From the NCBI RefSeq assembly GCF_009192945.1, contig NZ_NSET01000023.1, forward strand, positions 43,672 to 107,671: a stretch of 64,000 nucleotides of DNA, given 5' to 3'. Positions 15,951 through 26,708 of this stretch are shown here, piece after piece. The DNA comes from Xanthomonas maliensis. GTDB lineage: Bacteria > Pseudomonadota > Gammaproteobacteria > Xanthomonadales > Xanthomonadaceae. Numbering within the stretch: position 1 is the stretch's first letter; each line of letters opens with the position of its first letter. The translations under genes were made by a program, and so were the position numbers. The notes beneath the pieces are model-generated. The model saw only the letters and a program-made list of their open reading frames with translations. It did no database searches and was not told the DNA's origin.

Positions 15951-16571
15951 GGGGTTTTTTAAAAATAATGCGATGACGATTATCTCGTGCTGCCGGAGCG
16001 GCATTATCTACGGGGTGATTGATGCCGTGGATACACGCTCTAGAGACCAGAAAATGCATCGCTGCACGCCGATATGCCGTCGGCCGACGGTCGGACCTTG
16101 ATCGTAGGTAGTAGCGGCAGCGCAGATGAGCGGCGCTGCGCCAGGCGGCCGCATGTTCTTCCCGGCCTGGCGAAGGATTGCGCGCCGCGCTGGCATCCAC
16201 TCGCCATGCTTTCGGGCGTTGGTGTGCCCTGGGTGCCCAGCTGGACTCAAGGAGAGGTGCGCTACGGAGTGCTGGGACGCTAGGCGTGGGCAGCAGCGGT
16301 TGCGCCCACGACGTCCGGTGTCTGTGTGGTCACGCGGCGACGTGGCCGCTGGCGTGATGGACCGATCTAAGCGCCACCCGCAAGCCTGCCGTCGCCATTG
16401 CGGCCAGCCAGCATGATGTGCCCCAGTGTTGCGTGCGGCACGGGGCAGGGCGATGCGCTGCAGGCAGCGGTGGAGGGCTGCGCGGCATCCGGCGTCAGGA
16501 CGACGCGGACCGATGACGAGAGAAGCCGGGTTTGGGTTGCGGAATGGCCGGCCAAGGCACAGCCGGGCGGC
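15951..16571. other. Intergenic region without a convincing gene
   Basis: About 620 bp lie between the small transcript and the tetR-type gene. Open frames exist on both strands but have no ribosome site, no clean topology and arginine/alanine-rich shadow composition. I see no tRNA, IS end or repeat here. The first 30 bases are AT-rich (AAAAATAATGCG) and may belong to the promoter region of the small transcript. Confidence 0.6.
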
Positions 16572-17249
16572 TCAGCGGGCAGGGTGGGCCAATGCACGCG
16601 CGCCGGTCAGGATCATCCGCAACATCTGCGCGATCTGCTCGATCAGTTCCGGATCCTTTTCCGGCGGCCGGTCCATCGCGGTGGCACCCATGGCAAAGAC
16701 CAGCCGGGTAATGGCCTTGGAGACCAGCTCCGGTGCATGCAGCGTGGCATTGTCGGCGGCCGCCAGCCGGATCAGGTCCACGCGCAGCTCGTCCTCGAAA
16801 TAGGTGAGCTCGCGTTCCACCGCCAGTTTGAAGGCATCCGAGCCCACCGCGCCTTCCCGCAGCAGCACGTGCAGCAACTTGTCGTCGGCACGCAGCTGTT
16901 CCATGAAGGTTTCCACCGAGACCCGGATGACACTGCGGTCGGTCGAGGTCGCGCGCTGGCGGGCCTGGCCGATGATGGTGCGCAACGAGCGGCCGGCCAG
17001 GTCGATCAGTGCCACGGCCAGTTCGTCCATGTCGCGGAACTGGCGGTAGAAGCTGTTGGGCGCAATGCCGGCCTCGCGGGCAACCTCGCGCAGACTCAGG
17101 GTGGACAGGCTGCGGTGGGGGCCGATCAGCGACAGCGCCGCGGCAAGCAGATCCTCGCGCGAGATCGCCGCTTTGCGTGACGGCGGGGCGTCGTGGGAAG
17201 GCAGGACGATCGAGGTCATGGGCGCGGGCCGGGCTTGGGCCTGAATCAT
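16572..17249 (-). CDS. desT: TetR-family repressor, DesT/FabR-like
   Basis: The 225-residue regulator has an N-terminal HTH, LREVAREAGIAPNSFYRQFR (about residues 55-74), the FabR/DesT form of the TetR helix-turn-helix. A helical ligand domain follows. The ATG chosen is preceded by GGAAGGGG; a second ATG ten codons on is possible. FabR and DesT sense saturated versus unsaturated acyl-CoA and repress desaturation genes. Here the gene is divergent from a reductase-desaturase pair exactly as Pseudomonas desT is from desCB, which supports the role. An operator-like dyad lies between them. Confidence 0.85.
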   Translation of the reverse strand: MIQAQARPAPMTSIVLPSHDAPPSRKAAISREDLLAAALSLIGPHRSLSTLSLREVAREAGIAPNSFYRQFRDMDELAVALIDLAGRSLRTIIGQARQRATSTDRSVIRVSVETFMEQLRADDKLLHVLLREGAVGSDAFKLAVERELTYFEDELRVDLIRLAAADNATLHAPELVSKAITRLVFAMGATAMDRPPEKDPELIEQIAQMLRMILTGARALAHPAR

Positions 17250-17269
17250 AGCCCCTTCCGCAGTGCACA

Positions 17270-17304
17270 ACTGTATACACGGATGTGCATGCGTGCGTAT
17301 AGTG
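17270..17304. promoter_or_regulatory. Imperfect dyad between desT-like and desC-like genes
   Basis: The sequence ACTGTATACACGGAT on one side resembles the reverse complement of ATGCGTGCGTATAGTGT on the other, sharing TATAC and ACG blocks. It occupies the short divergent spacer, where a DesT/FabR-type repressor would cover both promoters. Confidence 0.5.
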
Positions 17305-17309
17305 TGCCC

Positions 17310-18386
17310 ATGTCCTCCGTCATCTCGCTCCCGTCACGCGCCCCGTTACCCGCCAGGCTGGCTCGCCGTCTGGTGTCGGCGCCGCTGTTCGATTTCTGGG
17401 CCACGCGGCTGAATCCTTTATGGACGCTGGAGCGGCCCATGGCGCGTCTGGAGTCCCGCCAGCAGGCCAGCTGCGACGCAGCCACGCTGGTGTTCCGCCC
17501 CAATCGGCACTGGCAGGGTCAGCAGGCCGGCCAGCACGTCAGCATCGGCGTGGAGATCGACGGCCGCCGGCTCTTGCGCAGCTACAGCCCGACGGTGCTT
17601 GCCGATGGCCGGTTGTCCATCACCGTCAAGGCGATCGAAGGCGGGGTGGTCAGCCAGTTCCTGGTCCATCAGGCCCGACCGGGGCTGGTGGTGTCGCTGG
17701 AGCCGGCCTTCGGCGATCTGCTGCTGCCGGCCGCGCCGACGCCGTTGCTGCTGCTGGCGGCCGGTAGCGGCATTACGCCGATGCGGGCGCTGCTGCAGGC
17801 GGCTGCGGCCGCCGGCATGCCGAAGGACATCACGTTGTTGTACTGGGTGCGCCGGCGCGAGGAGGCGTGTTTCCTGGACGAATTCCAGGCGCTGGCCGCC
17901 GCGTTTCCGCGCCTGCAGGTGCAGCTGCTGACGACCCGTGAAGGGGCCGAGCCCGCGCAGCGGATCGATCGCTATTCGCTGCAGCAGGTCGATGCGCTGG
18001 CGCAGCGCCATGTGCTTGCCTGCGGCCCGGGCGGCTTCGTCCAGGCGGCCCGCGCGCGGCTGCAAGGACAGGTGGCGGCGTTTCAGGCCGAGGCCTTCAG
18101 CGTGCCGGTACAGGCCGAAGACGCTACGGGTCAGGTGCAGGTGCAGCTGTCACGCAGCGGTCGTACGTTGACCCTGTCGCGCGGCCAGTCCTTGCTGGAC
18201 GGGCTGGAGGCGCAGGGTGTGCGTCCCCGCCATGGCTGCCGCATGGGCATCTGCAATACCTGCGCCTGCCCGCGCCAGTCCGGTACCACCCGTCATCTGC
18301 TGACCGGCGAGTACAGCAACGAACCCACTGCGCAGGTGCGCCTATGCGTCAGCGCCCCCAGCACCGACCTGATCCTGGATCTGTAA
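17310..18386 (+). CDS. desC: Ferredoxin-type oxidoreductase (FAD/NAD + 2Fe-2S), DesC-like
   Basis: The 358-residue electron-transfer protein has an FAD-binding domain with RRLLRSYSP-like LLRSYSPT (about 89-96), an NAD domain with LLLAAGSGITPMRALL (about 147-162), and a C-terminal plant-type [2Fe-2S] domain. The ligands are C310, C315, C318 and C346 (GCRMGICNTCACP and RLCVSAP). It would pass electrons from NAD(P)H to the desaturase encoded 9 bp downstream. It is repressed, by inference, by the divergent TetR-type protein. Several upstream in-frame starts exist, but this ATG begins the family-like sequence. Confidence 0.88.
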   Translation: MSSVISLPSRAPLPARLARRLVSAPLFDFWATRLNPLWTLERPMARLESRQQASCDAATLVFRPNRHWQGQQAGQHVSIGVEIDGRRLLRSYSPTVLADGRLSITVKAIEGGVVSQFLVHQARPGLVVSLEPAFGDLLLPAAPTPLLLLAAGSGITPMRALLQAAAAAGMPKDITLLYWVRRREEACFLDEFQALAAAFPRLQVQLLTTREGAEPAQRIDRYSLQQVDALAQRHVLACGPGGFVQAARARLQGQVAAFQAEAFSVPVQAEDATGQVQVQLSRSGRTLTLSRGQSLLDGLEAQGVRPRHGCRMGICNTCACPRQSGTTRHLLTGEYSNEPTAQVRLCVSAPSTDLILDL

Positions 18387-18395
18387 GGAACCCGC

Positions 18396-19517
18396 ATGAG
18401 CCGAGTCAACAACCGCGCCCTGACCCCCGCCGAACTGCAGTCCTTCGGCGAAGAGCTCGACGCGGTCCGCGCCGGCGTGGTGCGCCAACTTGGCGCATCC
18501 GATGCCCGCTACATCCGTCGCATCGTTGCAGCCGTGCGCTGGACCGGCGTGGCCGGCCGTGCGCTGCTGTTCCTGGGCGCCTTCGTGCATAGCGTGTTGA
18601 TTCCGGCCTGGATCGCCGGCGTGCTGCTGCTGGCCTTGTCCAAGATCCTGGAGAACATGGAGCTCGGGCACAACGTGATGCACGGCCAGTACGACTGGAT
18701 GGGCGATCCGCAGCTCAACGGCAATACCTACGAGTGGGACATCGTCGCCACCGGCGATAACTGGCGCAAGACGCATAACTTCAAGCACCACACCTACACC
18801 AATGTGCGCGGCATGGACGATGACATCGGCTATGGTCTGTTGCGCATCTTCCCCGAGCAGCGTTGGCGGCCGTTCTATCTGGCGCAGCCGTTCATTGCGG
18901 TGGTGTTCGCGCTGCTGTTCGAATGGGGCGTGGCGATTCAGGATCTGCGCCTGGGGCGTTGGTTCGCCGGCAAGATGAAGGGCGCCGAGCTGCGCGAGGC
19001 ATTCTTGCCGGTCGGCCGCAAGATGGGCCGGCAGATGCTCAAGGACTATGTGGTGTTTCCGCTGCTGGCAGGGCCGTTCTTTCTGACCGTGCTGCTCGGC
19101 AACCTGGCCGCCAACGTGCTGCGCAGCATCTGGACCTTCGTGATCATCTTCTGCGGGCACTTCACCGCCGATGCGGAAGTCTTCCCGAAGGAATCCATCC
19201 GCAACGAGTCGCGCGGTCATTGGTATCTGCGCCAGTTGCGCGGTTCGTCCAATCTGACCGGTGGCAAGCTGATGAACGTGCTGTCGGGCAATCTGAGCCA
19301 TCAGATCGAGCATCACTTCTACCCGGACGTGCCGGCCAACCGCTATGCGCAGATGGCCGTGGAGGTCAAACGCATCTGCGCGCGCTACGGGCAGCACTAC
19401 AACACCGGATCGCTGCCGCGTCAGTTCGGCCAGGTGATGTGGCGGATCGTGCGGCATGCGTTCCCGAGCCGGCCGGCGCCGGCACGGGATGGCGAGGCGG
19501 CATTGCAGAACGCTTGA
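18396..19517 (+). CDS. desB: Membrane fatty acyl desaturase, DesB-like
   Basis: The 373-residue enzyme inserts a double bond into saturated acyl chains at the inner membrane. Three di-iron histidine boxes are intact: HNVMH (H92-H96), HNFKHH (H127-H132) and HQIEHH (H302-H307). Hydrophobic segments lie between them. The HQIEHH box is the form seen in DesB and in front-end-like desaturases. It sits 9 bp downstream of its likely reductase. The pair adjusts membrane fluidity under DesT-type control. Confidence 0.9.
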   Translation: MSRVNNRALTPAELQSFGEELDAVRAGVVRQLGASDARYIRRIVAAVRWTGVAGRALLFLGAFVHSVLIPAWIAGVLLLALSKILENMELGHNVMHGQYDWMGDPQLNGNTYEWDIVATGDNWRKTHNFKHHTYTNVRGMDDDIGYGLLRIFPEQRWRPFYLAQPFIAVVFALLFEWGVAIQDLRLGRWFAGKMKGAELREAFLPVGRKMGRQMLKDYVVFPLLAGPFFLTVLLGNLAANVLRSIWTFVIIFCGHFTADAEVFPKESIRNESRGHWYLRQLRGSSNLTGGKLMNVLSGNLSHQIEHHFYPDVPANRYAQMAVEVKRICARYGQHYNTGSLPRQFGQVMWRIVRHAFPSRPAPARDGEAALQNA

Positions 19518-19551
19518 TCGCCTCGCTGGGAACGCGCTGCATGGCTCACGC

Positions 19552-21126
19552 TCAGTGTGGCTGGAGATCTGCCGTGGCGTGTTCGCCGCCGCTGCGCTGC
19601 AGATAGGCGATGAATTCGCTCGCCGGCAGCGCACGCGAAAACAGCCATCCCTGCGCCAGATCCACGCCGTGGGCACGTAGATAATCCAACTGCTCTTGTC
19701 GCTCCACGCCCTCGGCGATGGTGCGTAGCCCGAGCGTCTTGGCCATCTCGATGATGTGCGCGGTCACCGAGCTGGTGGCCGAATGCGTGCCGATGGTGTC
19801 GACGAAGGATTTGTCGATCTTGAGCGCGTCCAGCGGCAAGCCCTGCAGGTACTGCAGGCTGGAATAGCCGGTGCCGAAATCGTCGATGGACACGGTATAT
19901 CCGGCCCCGCGCAGGTGGCCGATAGTGGCGCGTGCGGCGTCGATATCCATCAGGCTGCGCTCGGTCGCTTCCACCCACAGTTGGGTGCTACGGATGGCCG
20001 TGCCCTGCAACGCCTTGGACAACACCGCCTGGATGCGGCCGCTCCTGATGTCGCCCGCCGAGACATTGATGGCCACGTGCAGGCCCGGATCGGCGGCTAA
20101 CGCTGCACCGAGCTCGGCGATGACCGTGGCCACCACCAAATCGGTGATCGGCAGAATCAGCCCACTCTGCTCGGCCAGCGGGATGAAGGCGTCGGGCGGA
20201 ACCAGGCTGCCGTCCGATCCGCGCCAGCGCACCAGTGCCTCGGCACCGATGCAGCTGCCGCTGGCCAGCGCGATGATCGGCTGGTAATGCACCACGAAGT
20301 CGCCGCGCCGAACCGCTCGCTGCAATTGCGACAACGGCGACAGCCGACGCCGGGTCAGCCACATCACGGCCGCGACCAGCAGCGCAGCCACGGCGCCGCC
20401 GATCGGCAATAGCTGCAGGCGCAGCGCAGCCATTGGTCCGCGCAGATTGCTGCTCGGCTCGGTGGCGACCGCCATCCAGTCGCCCGCGGTGGCGCTGCCG
20501 GTGAGCACCTGAGGGTTCGACGCGCCGGTGGTGGAATTGCCGACGAGATGCCCAGCCGCGGCGGGCCCGGTACTGCTGAGCAGATAGCCGTTGGATGTGC
20601 CCACGGCCAGTTGATGATCCGCTGGCAGATCGATATCGGTGAGCGCGCTGGGGTTGACCAGCGCGTTGTAGCTACCCAGTTGCAGTGCCATGACCGGGTG
20701 CTGTGGGCTCGCCAGCGGACGCAGATGGGCGGTGACCGCGATGCCCCGGCGAGAGACGAAATCTGGCGAATGTTGCGGTATCGGGGTCGTCAGTGGGCCC
20801 CATGAGGTGCAGCGCAGCTGCCGTTGCTGGAAATAACCCAGTTCGGCGATGTAGTGGCTGCTCAACACCAGTGCACGCATTTGCGCCAAGTGTTGCGGTG
20901 AGCAGGGCGGCAACGGCGACTGGCCCATGAAACGCAAGGCCTGATGCGCCTCGTCAAATGCCGCTTCGGTACGGCGGATGGACAATTCGGCCAGTTGACT
21001 GAGACGGGTCTGCTCGCGTTCCAGCGCCAATCGCCAGGCGACATGGATGGCGAGCCCGATCGGCACCGCGGCGCACACTAGCGCCAGCACCAGGGTGATA
21101 CCGAGGATGCGTCGACGCCTCATCAT
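19552..21126 (-). CDS. CSS-motif EAL-domain c-di-GMP phosphodiesterase
   Basis: The 524-residue membrane protein has an N-terminal helix (about 6-28) and a periplasmic region with PPCSPQ and RCTSWGP, the redox-type CSS motif. A second helix follows (about 238-256), then a cytosolic EAL domain. Catalytic residues are present: EALVRW, NVSAGDI, SIDDFGTGYSS, KIDKSFVD and EGVERQEQ. It should hydrolyse c-di-GMP to pGpG. In E. coli PdeB/C-type enzymes, DsbA/DsbB-controlled disulfides in the CSS domain regulate activity. It starts at one of two adjacent ATGs and converges on desB. Confidence 0.92.
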   Translation of the reverse strand: MMRRRRILGITLVLALVCAAVPIGLAIHVAWRLALEREQTRLSQLAELSIRRTEAAFDEAHQALRFMGQSPLPPCSPQHLAQMRALVLSSHYIAELGYFQQRQLRCTSWGPLTTPIPQHSPDFVSRRGIAVTAHLRPLASPQHPVMALQLGSYNALVNPSALTDIDLPADHQLAVGTSNGYLLSSTGPAAAGHLVGNSTTGASNPQVLTGSATAGDWMAVATEPSSNLRGPMAALRLQLLPIGGAVAALLVAAVMWLTRRRLSPLSQLQRAVRRGDFVVHYQPIIALASGSCIGAEALVRWRGSDGSLVPPDAFIPLAEQSGLILPITDLVVATVIAELGAALAADPGLHVAINVSAGDIRSGRIQAVLSKALQGTAIRSTQLWVEATERSLMDIDAARATIGHLRGAGYTVSIDDFGTGYSSLQYLQGLPLDALKIDKSFVDTIGTHSATSSVTAHIIEMAKTLGLRTIAEGVERQEQLDYLRAHGVDLAQGWLFSRALPASEFIAYLQRSGGEHATADLQPH

Positions 21127-21484
21127 CGTCGACGCCTCTGGATGTGGTTGGCCGCGACAGCGTGCACGGTGGGTGGACCTGCGATTGCACTCGCATCGGT
21201 CCTGCGTCCAGACAGCCGCCGGCCTTGCCGCTGTACACGCACGCAGGGAGGCATCGTATTGACGCTGGTCGGATGAGGCTGCACATGCTGACTGTACGCC
21301 ACGCCGCCGCGTTGCGGGCACTACGTCGCCGCTTCGGCAGCGCTCGTCTGCCGTGCTGGCGCGCATTCGCAGACACCAGTTCACGCCGCGCGGTCTCCGT
21401 GCACGCTAGGGTCGCTGCAATGTCCACCGTTGGACCGACGCGCTGCGCGGTCGGGTCTGCTGGACGTCGCACCGGAGAAACAGG
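21127..21484. other. Divergent intergenic region
   Basis: About 360 bp lie between the EAL gene and the small plus-strand gene at 21485. It should contain the promoters of both, but no pair of hexamers is convincing. I see no other gene or repeat. Confidence 0.5.
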
Positions 21485-21661
21485 ATGGCAACACAAAAAG
21501 AGCGGGTAGGTGGGACCGACACGGCACCGATCTTCAAGATGCAGGAGTCCACGCGCGATGGCGAGGTGACCAAATACATCGTCGGCGAGACTGGTGTGGC
21601 GTTCGATACCCTGCAAGCGGCAGAGGCTGCAGCCAAGGATCTCGACGCGCTCGGCGGCTGA
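21485..21661 (+). CDS. Small hypothetical protein (58 aa)
   Basis: MATQKERVGGTDTAPIFKMQ opens a hydrophilic protein with EVTKYIVGETGVAFDTLQAA near the middle and an Ala/Asp-rich end. A GGAG site lies about 9 bp before the ATG. Composition and third-position GC fit a real gene. Residues 15-45 could form two beta strands and a helix, like small single-domain regulators, but I recognise no family. Confidence 0.55.
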   Translation: MATQKERVGGTDTAPIFKMQESTRDGEVTKYIVGETGVAFDTLQAAEAAAKDLDALGG

Positions 21662-21986
21662 CATCGCCCCAGGTCGGGTTGCTCGTCCAGGCGCCGAGCG
21701 CAGGCGTGGATCGGCCTGTTTGGGATCCGAGCGACGCAAGTTGCCAAGCGGCGTTCGCACTGCGTTCGCTCGGCTCGTACCAGAGGTTGACGCCCAGAGC
21801 AGCTGTGGTCAGGGCGCCATCTAGGAGCAACATCCCTAACCTCCTCGGCACGATCCGATCGTTTGCCTCACTGAAGACCGGGCGTATCTGGTCCTCCTGT
21901 CGGGCGTGAAGGCGTCTGTGCTGTGTCGAGGGTGACGTAGGCTGGATCGCATCGACACCGCGCTCGCTTCGGCGCCGCGGCGGCTG
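21662..21986. other. Intergenic region without a convincing gene
   Basis: About 325 bp lie between the small gene and the convergent coiled-coil protein gene. Open frames are short or arginine-rich shadows. No strong terminator hairpin was found. Confidence 0.5.
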
Positions 21987-23696
21987 TCAGCGTCCCGGCG
22001 TAGGAGGCTGTCGCGGCTTGGGGCTGCGCGCATGCACGGGTTGCTGTGCGACGTCCTGGTAGCCGCGCTGCTGCAGGCTTTGCTCCAACGACTGCACGCT
22101 GGCAGCGTCGCTAATGGCGATCACCTGCAGATAGCGTGGCAGCTTGCCGCCACCGCCGCTGTCCAGGGTGGCAAGCGCGTCTTCCAGGGTGTCGTAATTG
22201 ACGCCGATCGGGGCGGCCGGGTTGCATAAGCCAAACGCCAGAAAGGCGGACCAGTCCCAGCCCTTTTGCAACACGTCCAGCGGCAGGCTGGTGACCGACA
22301 GCTTCTTGCCGGCGTCGCTGACCATGGCGGCGATGTCGTGGGCGCGACAGACCGAGGGGCTTGGGGCGAACAGCCCCGCCAGGCGGTGATAGAACAGGTA
22401 GTAGCCCAGCCGCGGTGTCGCGATCAGCTTCTCCAGCTGCCCCTGCTTGCTGCCGACATCGGCGATTCCGCCCACGGCTTTCTTGGCCTGCACCAGAGCG
22501 ACCTTGCGGCAGCAGAGATCGCCGATGTCCAACGCGATGACCAAGCCGATATCGGCACCGGTCTGGGTTTCTTCCTGCTTGTTGGCGAGCATCAGCGAGC
22601 CGATATAGGACGCCCGCTGTGGATAGCCGAAGGTCGGCAGTCGTTTACGGATCTTCTCGGCGGCGTGCCGCAGCTGGGCGCGCATCGCGCCATTGAGCGG
22701 ATCCTCGTGTGGATCGGACCGCGCTTCGTCGGCGATGTCCTGACCGCACTCGACCAGCGGCCAGTACAGCGCCCACAACGCATCCAGCCGGGCCGAGCGG
22801 GGATCGCACATCGCCAGTGACAGGGCGTGCCAGCGTTCGCTGGGCTGGCTCAGCGCTGCCAGCCTTGCCGCCACCGGCGCCTGCAGCATCGGAGCTGCCA
22901 GTGCCGTAGAAGCGTTGACCAGCGCTGGATACGCGGCGGTCGCTGCGAGGCCGAACTGGCGCTCATGGAGCGACTTGCGCAAGGCCTCTGCGCGCCGCTG
23001 CATTTCATCGTAGGCCGCAGCGCTGGGCCTGACCTGGAACTGCAGCCGCTGCAGGCCAGCCAAGGCCTGGGTAAATCGGTCGGCGAGCGCGTCCGTTGCC
23101 AATTGGTGGAAGTGATTGGCGAAGTCGGGCGCCTTCCAGCCATCCTGCAGCGCGGCGGTGGCGGCCGGCGCCAGCTGTTGCAGCAGGGAGTCGCATTGGC
23201 GCAGCAGTGTTTCCACGTGCGCGTGCCGTTCCCGCAGGTCGGCCGAGGCGTGCTGTTGTTCCTGCAGATGGCGGTTATGCGCCTCTGCTTCGGCCTGGCG
23301 CTGGGCGAATGCTGCGGCCGTTTCCAACTGTGCGCAAGCCGCGCGATACGCGCGTTTGGCCGCCTGCAGCCGAGGCCAGGAGCGCGCATAGGCCAGCACG
23401 CGTTGCAGCAGGCCGCCGGCGTGATCGAACGATGCCCGCCCATCACGATAAGTCTGTTCGATCCGCGCATGCGCCGCAGCGCGCAGCGCCTGTTCGCTGG
23501 TCGGGCGCAGAGCCACCAGCGCATTGAGCGCTGCCTGCAACTGGGCAGCGTCACTGGCCAGTTGCTTGCGCCTGGCGTCCAATCGCTGCGCGAGGCGTTG
23601 CGCCAGGCTGGGAAGGGAGACAGGCGCGTCTGAAGGAGCGTTGGGCATGTCTGGAAGTCCGTCTCGCAAGCCGTCACGGTGAGCGTCGGCCATCAT
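21987..23696 (-). CDS. Coiled-coil protein with candidate PD-(D/E)XK nuclease core
   Basis: The protein is about 569 residues; the start is uncertain, and an ATG 16 codons later is also possible. Residues about 30-200 are Ala/Gln/Arg/Leu-rich helices consistent with coiled coil (RQAEAEAHNRHLQEQQHASA). Further on, QEETQTGADIGLVIAL and VALVQAKKA supply the pattern E375/E376 - D382 - 20 residues - Q403-x-K405. That is the QxK variant of the PD-(D/E)XK nuclease fold seen in Mrr-like and restriction-type enzymes. No methylase or helicase is adjacent. It could be a solitary nuclease, a defence effector or a DNA-repair factor. Not a family I can name. Confidence 0.75.
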   Translation of the reverse strand: MMADAHRDGLRDGLPDMPNAPSDAPVSLPSLAQRLAQRLDARRKQLASDAAQLQAALNALVALRPTSEQALRAAAHARIEQTYRDGRASFDHAGGLLQRVLAYARSWPRLQAAKRAYRAACAQLETAAAFAQRQAEAEAHNRHLQEQQHASADLRERHAHVETLLRQCDSLLQQLAPAATAALQDGWKAPDFANHFHQLATDALADRFTQALAGLQRLQFQVRPSAAAYDEMQRRAEALRKSLHERQFGLAATAAYPALVNASTALAAPMLQAPVAARLAALSQPSERWHALSLAMCDPRSARLDALWALYWPLVECGQDIADEARSDPHEDPLNGAMRAQLRHAAEKIRKRLPTFGYPQRASYIGSLMLANKQEETQTGADIGLVIALDIGDLCCRKVALVQAKKAVGGIADVGSKQGQLEKLIATPRLGYYLFYHRLAGLFAPSPSVCRAHDIAAMVSDAGKKLSVTSLPLDVLQKGWDWSAFLAFGLCNPAAPIGVNYDTLEDALATLDSGGGGKLPRYLQVIAISDAASVQSLEQSLQQRGYQDVAQQPVHARSPKPRQPPTPGR

Positions 23697-23918
23697 AGCC
23701 AGGGGCTGGTGATCGCTGTCGTGCACGGAGGGCAAAGCGTGATCTCTGCACAAGGCTCGCGTCAGTTCAGCGGCGATACGGTTGCCCTATCCGCACAAGG
23801 ATGACGTGTCTCATTGCATCTGAGCGCAGACGGTTCCCTCTGTGCACCTGGCGTGCAACTGGGCTCCATGAGCGTTTGAAGGAGCGCGCTTGGCGTGTCC
23901 GGACAGCGCACCGGGAGA

Positions 23919-26238
<2,320 letters not shown>

Positions 26239-26523
26239 GGCGCGTGTTGCCGGCATGCGCGATTGCATCGCTGCCGGGCGGGGTGTGGACACCGGCGCGG
26301 CAACCAAGCATGGGGACCGCAGTTGGCGCGCGCATGAGCCGCGGTGTCGGCGCGGCCCGCGGTTGCCTGCTGGGACGGCCGGGGTCGAGCGCCGTGCTGT
26401 CCTAACGCCGTTTGCCCGCCACGGCTGGCAGAACAACAAGATGTCTTTGAACAGCACCGCAGGTGCTGACCATCGCTTGGCGGTTGCCACGTCGGTGATG
26501 CTCCATGTCATCGACATCGCCGA
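26239..26523. other. Intergenic region between glnB and the GH84 gene (first part)
   Basis: About 285 bp show no credible ORF with a ribosome site. The region probably holds the end of the glnB transcript and the distal part of the hexosaminidase promoter, which has two NagQ-type boxes further down. Confidence 0.5.
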
Positions 26524-26541
26524 GATACCACTTCAATACCT
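26524..26541. promoter_or_regulatory. NagQ-type box 1
   Basis: GATACCA-CTTC-AATACCT is two copies of the heptamer AATACCA (TGGTATT on the other strand) with 4 bp between and one mismatch in each. Two TGGTATT heptamers spaced by 4 bp is the NagQ operator described for the Xanthomonas N-acetylglucosamine regulon. Confidence 0.5.
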
Positions 26542-26681
26542 TAGGCCGCCAGGCTGCATTGACCCGCCTAGGCCGCTGCCAGCCAGACTCTTGCTGCGCC
26601 ACGCAGGCGATGCTTTTGGGCAATCGCGACCGGAGAGCAATCGGCTTGTTCCCAGGCAGCGACTTGCCTACTCTGTGCGCT

Positions 26682-26699
26682 AATACCATTCCAATACCG
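26682..26699. promoter_or_regulatory. NagQ-type box 2, next to the GH84 start codon
   Basis: AATACCA-TTCC-AATACCG matches the paired-heptamer NagQ operator with a single mismatch. It ends 9 bp before the ATG of the hexosaminidase gene, where a bound LacI-type repressor would block transcription or initiation. Confidence 0.65.
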
Positions 26700-26708
26700 G
26701 AGATCGGC

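Noticed and set aside
16071..16571. Short plus- and minus-strand ORFs in the gap before the TetR-type gene
   Set aside because: No ribosome sites, no recognisable composition and mutual overlap; left as intergenic.
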